DNA of 32,652 nucleotides from Microcystis sp. T1-4 (GTDB lineage Bacteria; Cyanobacteriota; Cyanobacteriia; Cyanobacteriales; Microcystaceae), in contig NZ_CAIP01000177.1 of the NCBI RefSeq assembly GCF_000297435.1, forward strand, positions 1 through 32,652. The letters run 5' to 3'. How positions within the stretch are numbered: position 1 is the stretch's first letter; each line of letters starts with the position of its first letter. Below the pieces are notes generated by a model, which ran no database searches, was not told where the DNA came from, and saw only the letters and a program-made list of their open reading frames with translations. The position numbers and the translations under genes are program-made. Shown in pieces: positions 32,459 to 32,652 of the stretch.

Positions 32459-32547
32459 ATCAATTGCTAGAAGATATTGAAAGTGAATTAAAATGGCAGC
32501 AAAGCCTTTCTAACGAAGATATGGAATTGGGAGCTTTTTCAACGTGA
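32452..32547 (+). CDS. Small or truncated ORF after the ParA/ParB-like pair, 31 aa
   Basis: The ORF begins MNYQLLEDIESELKWQQ and ends after 31 residues. Its start is the last ATG of a heptamer repeat. The opening 'LLEDIESELKWQ' resembles the N-terminus of small antitoxin-like cyanobacterial proteins of about 70 residues, so this may be the 5' part of a gene cut off at about 32545, where unrelated sequence begins. It is 31 bases behind the Rho-N gene and could belong to the same operon. Confidence 0.4.
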   Translation: MNYQLLEDIESELKWQQSLSNEDMELGAFST

Positions 32548-32652
32548 ACCACTATCGAGTCATCCCGGGCTTGAGCATTGATTATGCTTGTGGAGTCCAT
32601 CTGTTATCATCTTGGGTAGTTCTCTAAGGATTTAGTCCCTTTGACATCCTCG
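32545..32652. mobile_element. Possible IS200/IS605-type element end at window edge
   Basis: The last bases CCCTTTGACATCCTCG recall the subterminal hairpin side of TnpB-bearing IS200/IS605 elements in cyanobacteria. The sequence from about 32545 has no relation to the preceding operon. The rest of the element would lie beyond the window; it cannot be confirmed here. Confidence 0.3.

Overview
The window looks like a piece of a cyanobacterial chromosome, most probably Microcystis aeruginosa or a close relative (inferred). It has many HIP1 octamers (GCGATCGC), cyanobacterial marker genes (Ycf39-like, CCB-type cytochrome b6f assembly factor, cyanobacterial-type glutamate-cysteine ligase, NdbB-like NDH-2, DHNA-CoA thioesterase) and the dense heptamer repeats and transposon debris typical of Microcystis. 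No rRNA, tRNA or CRISPR array was seen.

Left part (1-10.6 kb), almost all on the minus strand: hemF, a zinc-ribbon ion channel, nadK, ycf39, an S66 carboxypeptidase, then folP, a cyanobacterial hypothetical, a DivIVA/Cdv3-like coiled-coil protein, coaD, DUF427 and trxA. A plus-strand insert at 5.0-6.3 kb holds an Rpn/DUF2887 nuclease-like gene and two tiny membrane proteins. Tandem heptamers (ATGAATT, TGATAAC, TGTGGGG) fill the gaps, and two TGATAAC arrays overlap the stop codons of nadK and the Cdv3-like gene.

Central part (10.9-24.3 kb): map, usp, DUF2811, pth and a 14-Asp-box secreted/membrane protein run on the plus strand. The usp-DUF2811 gap holds about eight same-direction TTTTCCMCA-like 9-mers spaced 9-12 bp apart, including two exact TTTTCCACA sites, which suggests a DnaA-binding array. 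Next come fumC, flanked by 58-bp inverted promoter-bearing repeats, a YggT/Ycf19 protein, gshA, a RuvX/YqgF-like nuclease, a lone antitoxin-like gene, an ArnT-like glycosyltransferase, an orphan Dnd-associated protein 4, DUF1361, the DHNA-CoA thioesterase and the CCB factor.

Right part (24.4-32.65 kb): a metal ABC permease; an IS630-like transposase ORF interrupted by a 300-bp MITE-like insertion with a 7-bp target duplication and two internal tandem duplications; an ExbB/ExbD pair; small proteins; an NdbB-like dehydrogenase and a GAF protein. The window closes with an unusual two-gene unit. Its first gene fuses a restriction-type PD-(D/E)XK domain to a ParA ATPase. The second, overlapping by 4 bp, joins a ParB/sulfiredoxin-like region to a Rho-N/SAP-like tail. 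A short third ORF follows behind ATGAATT heptamers and appears cut off by a possible IS200/IS605 end. This unit is the best candidate for an undescribed system: a DNA-associated partition, defence or mobile-element module.
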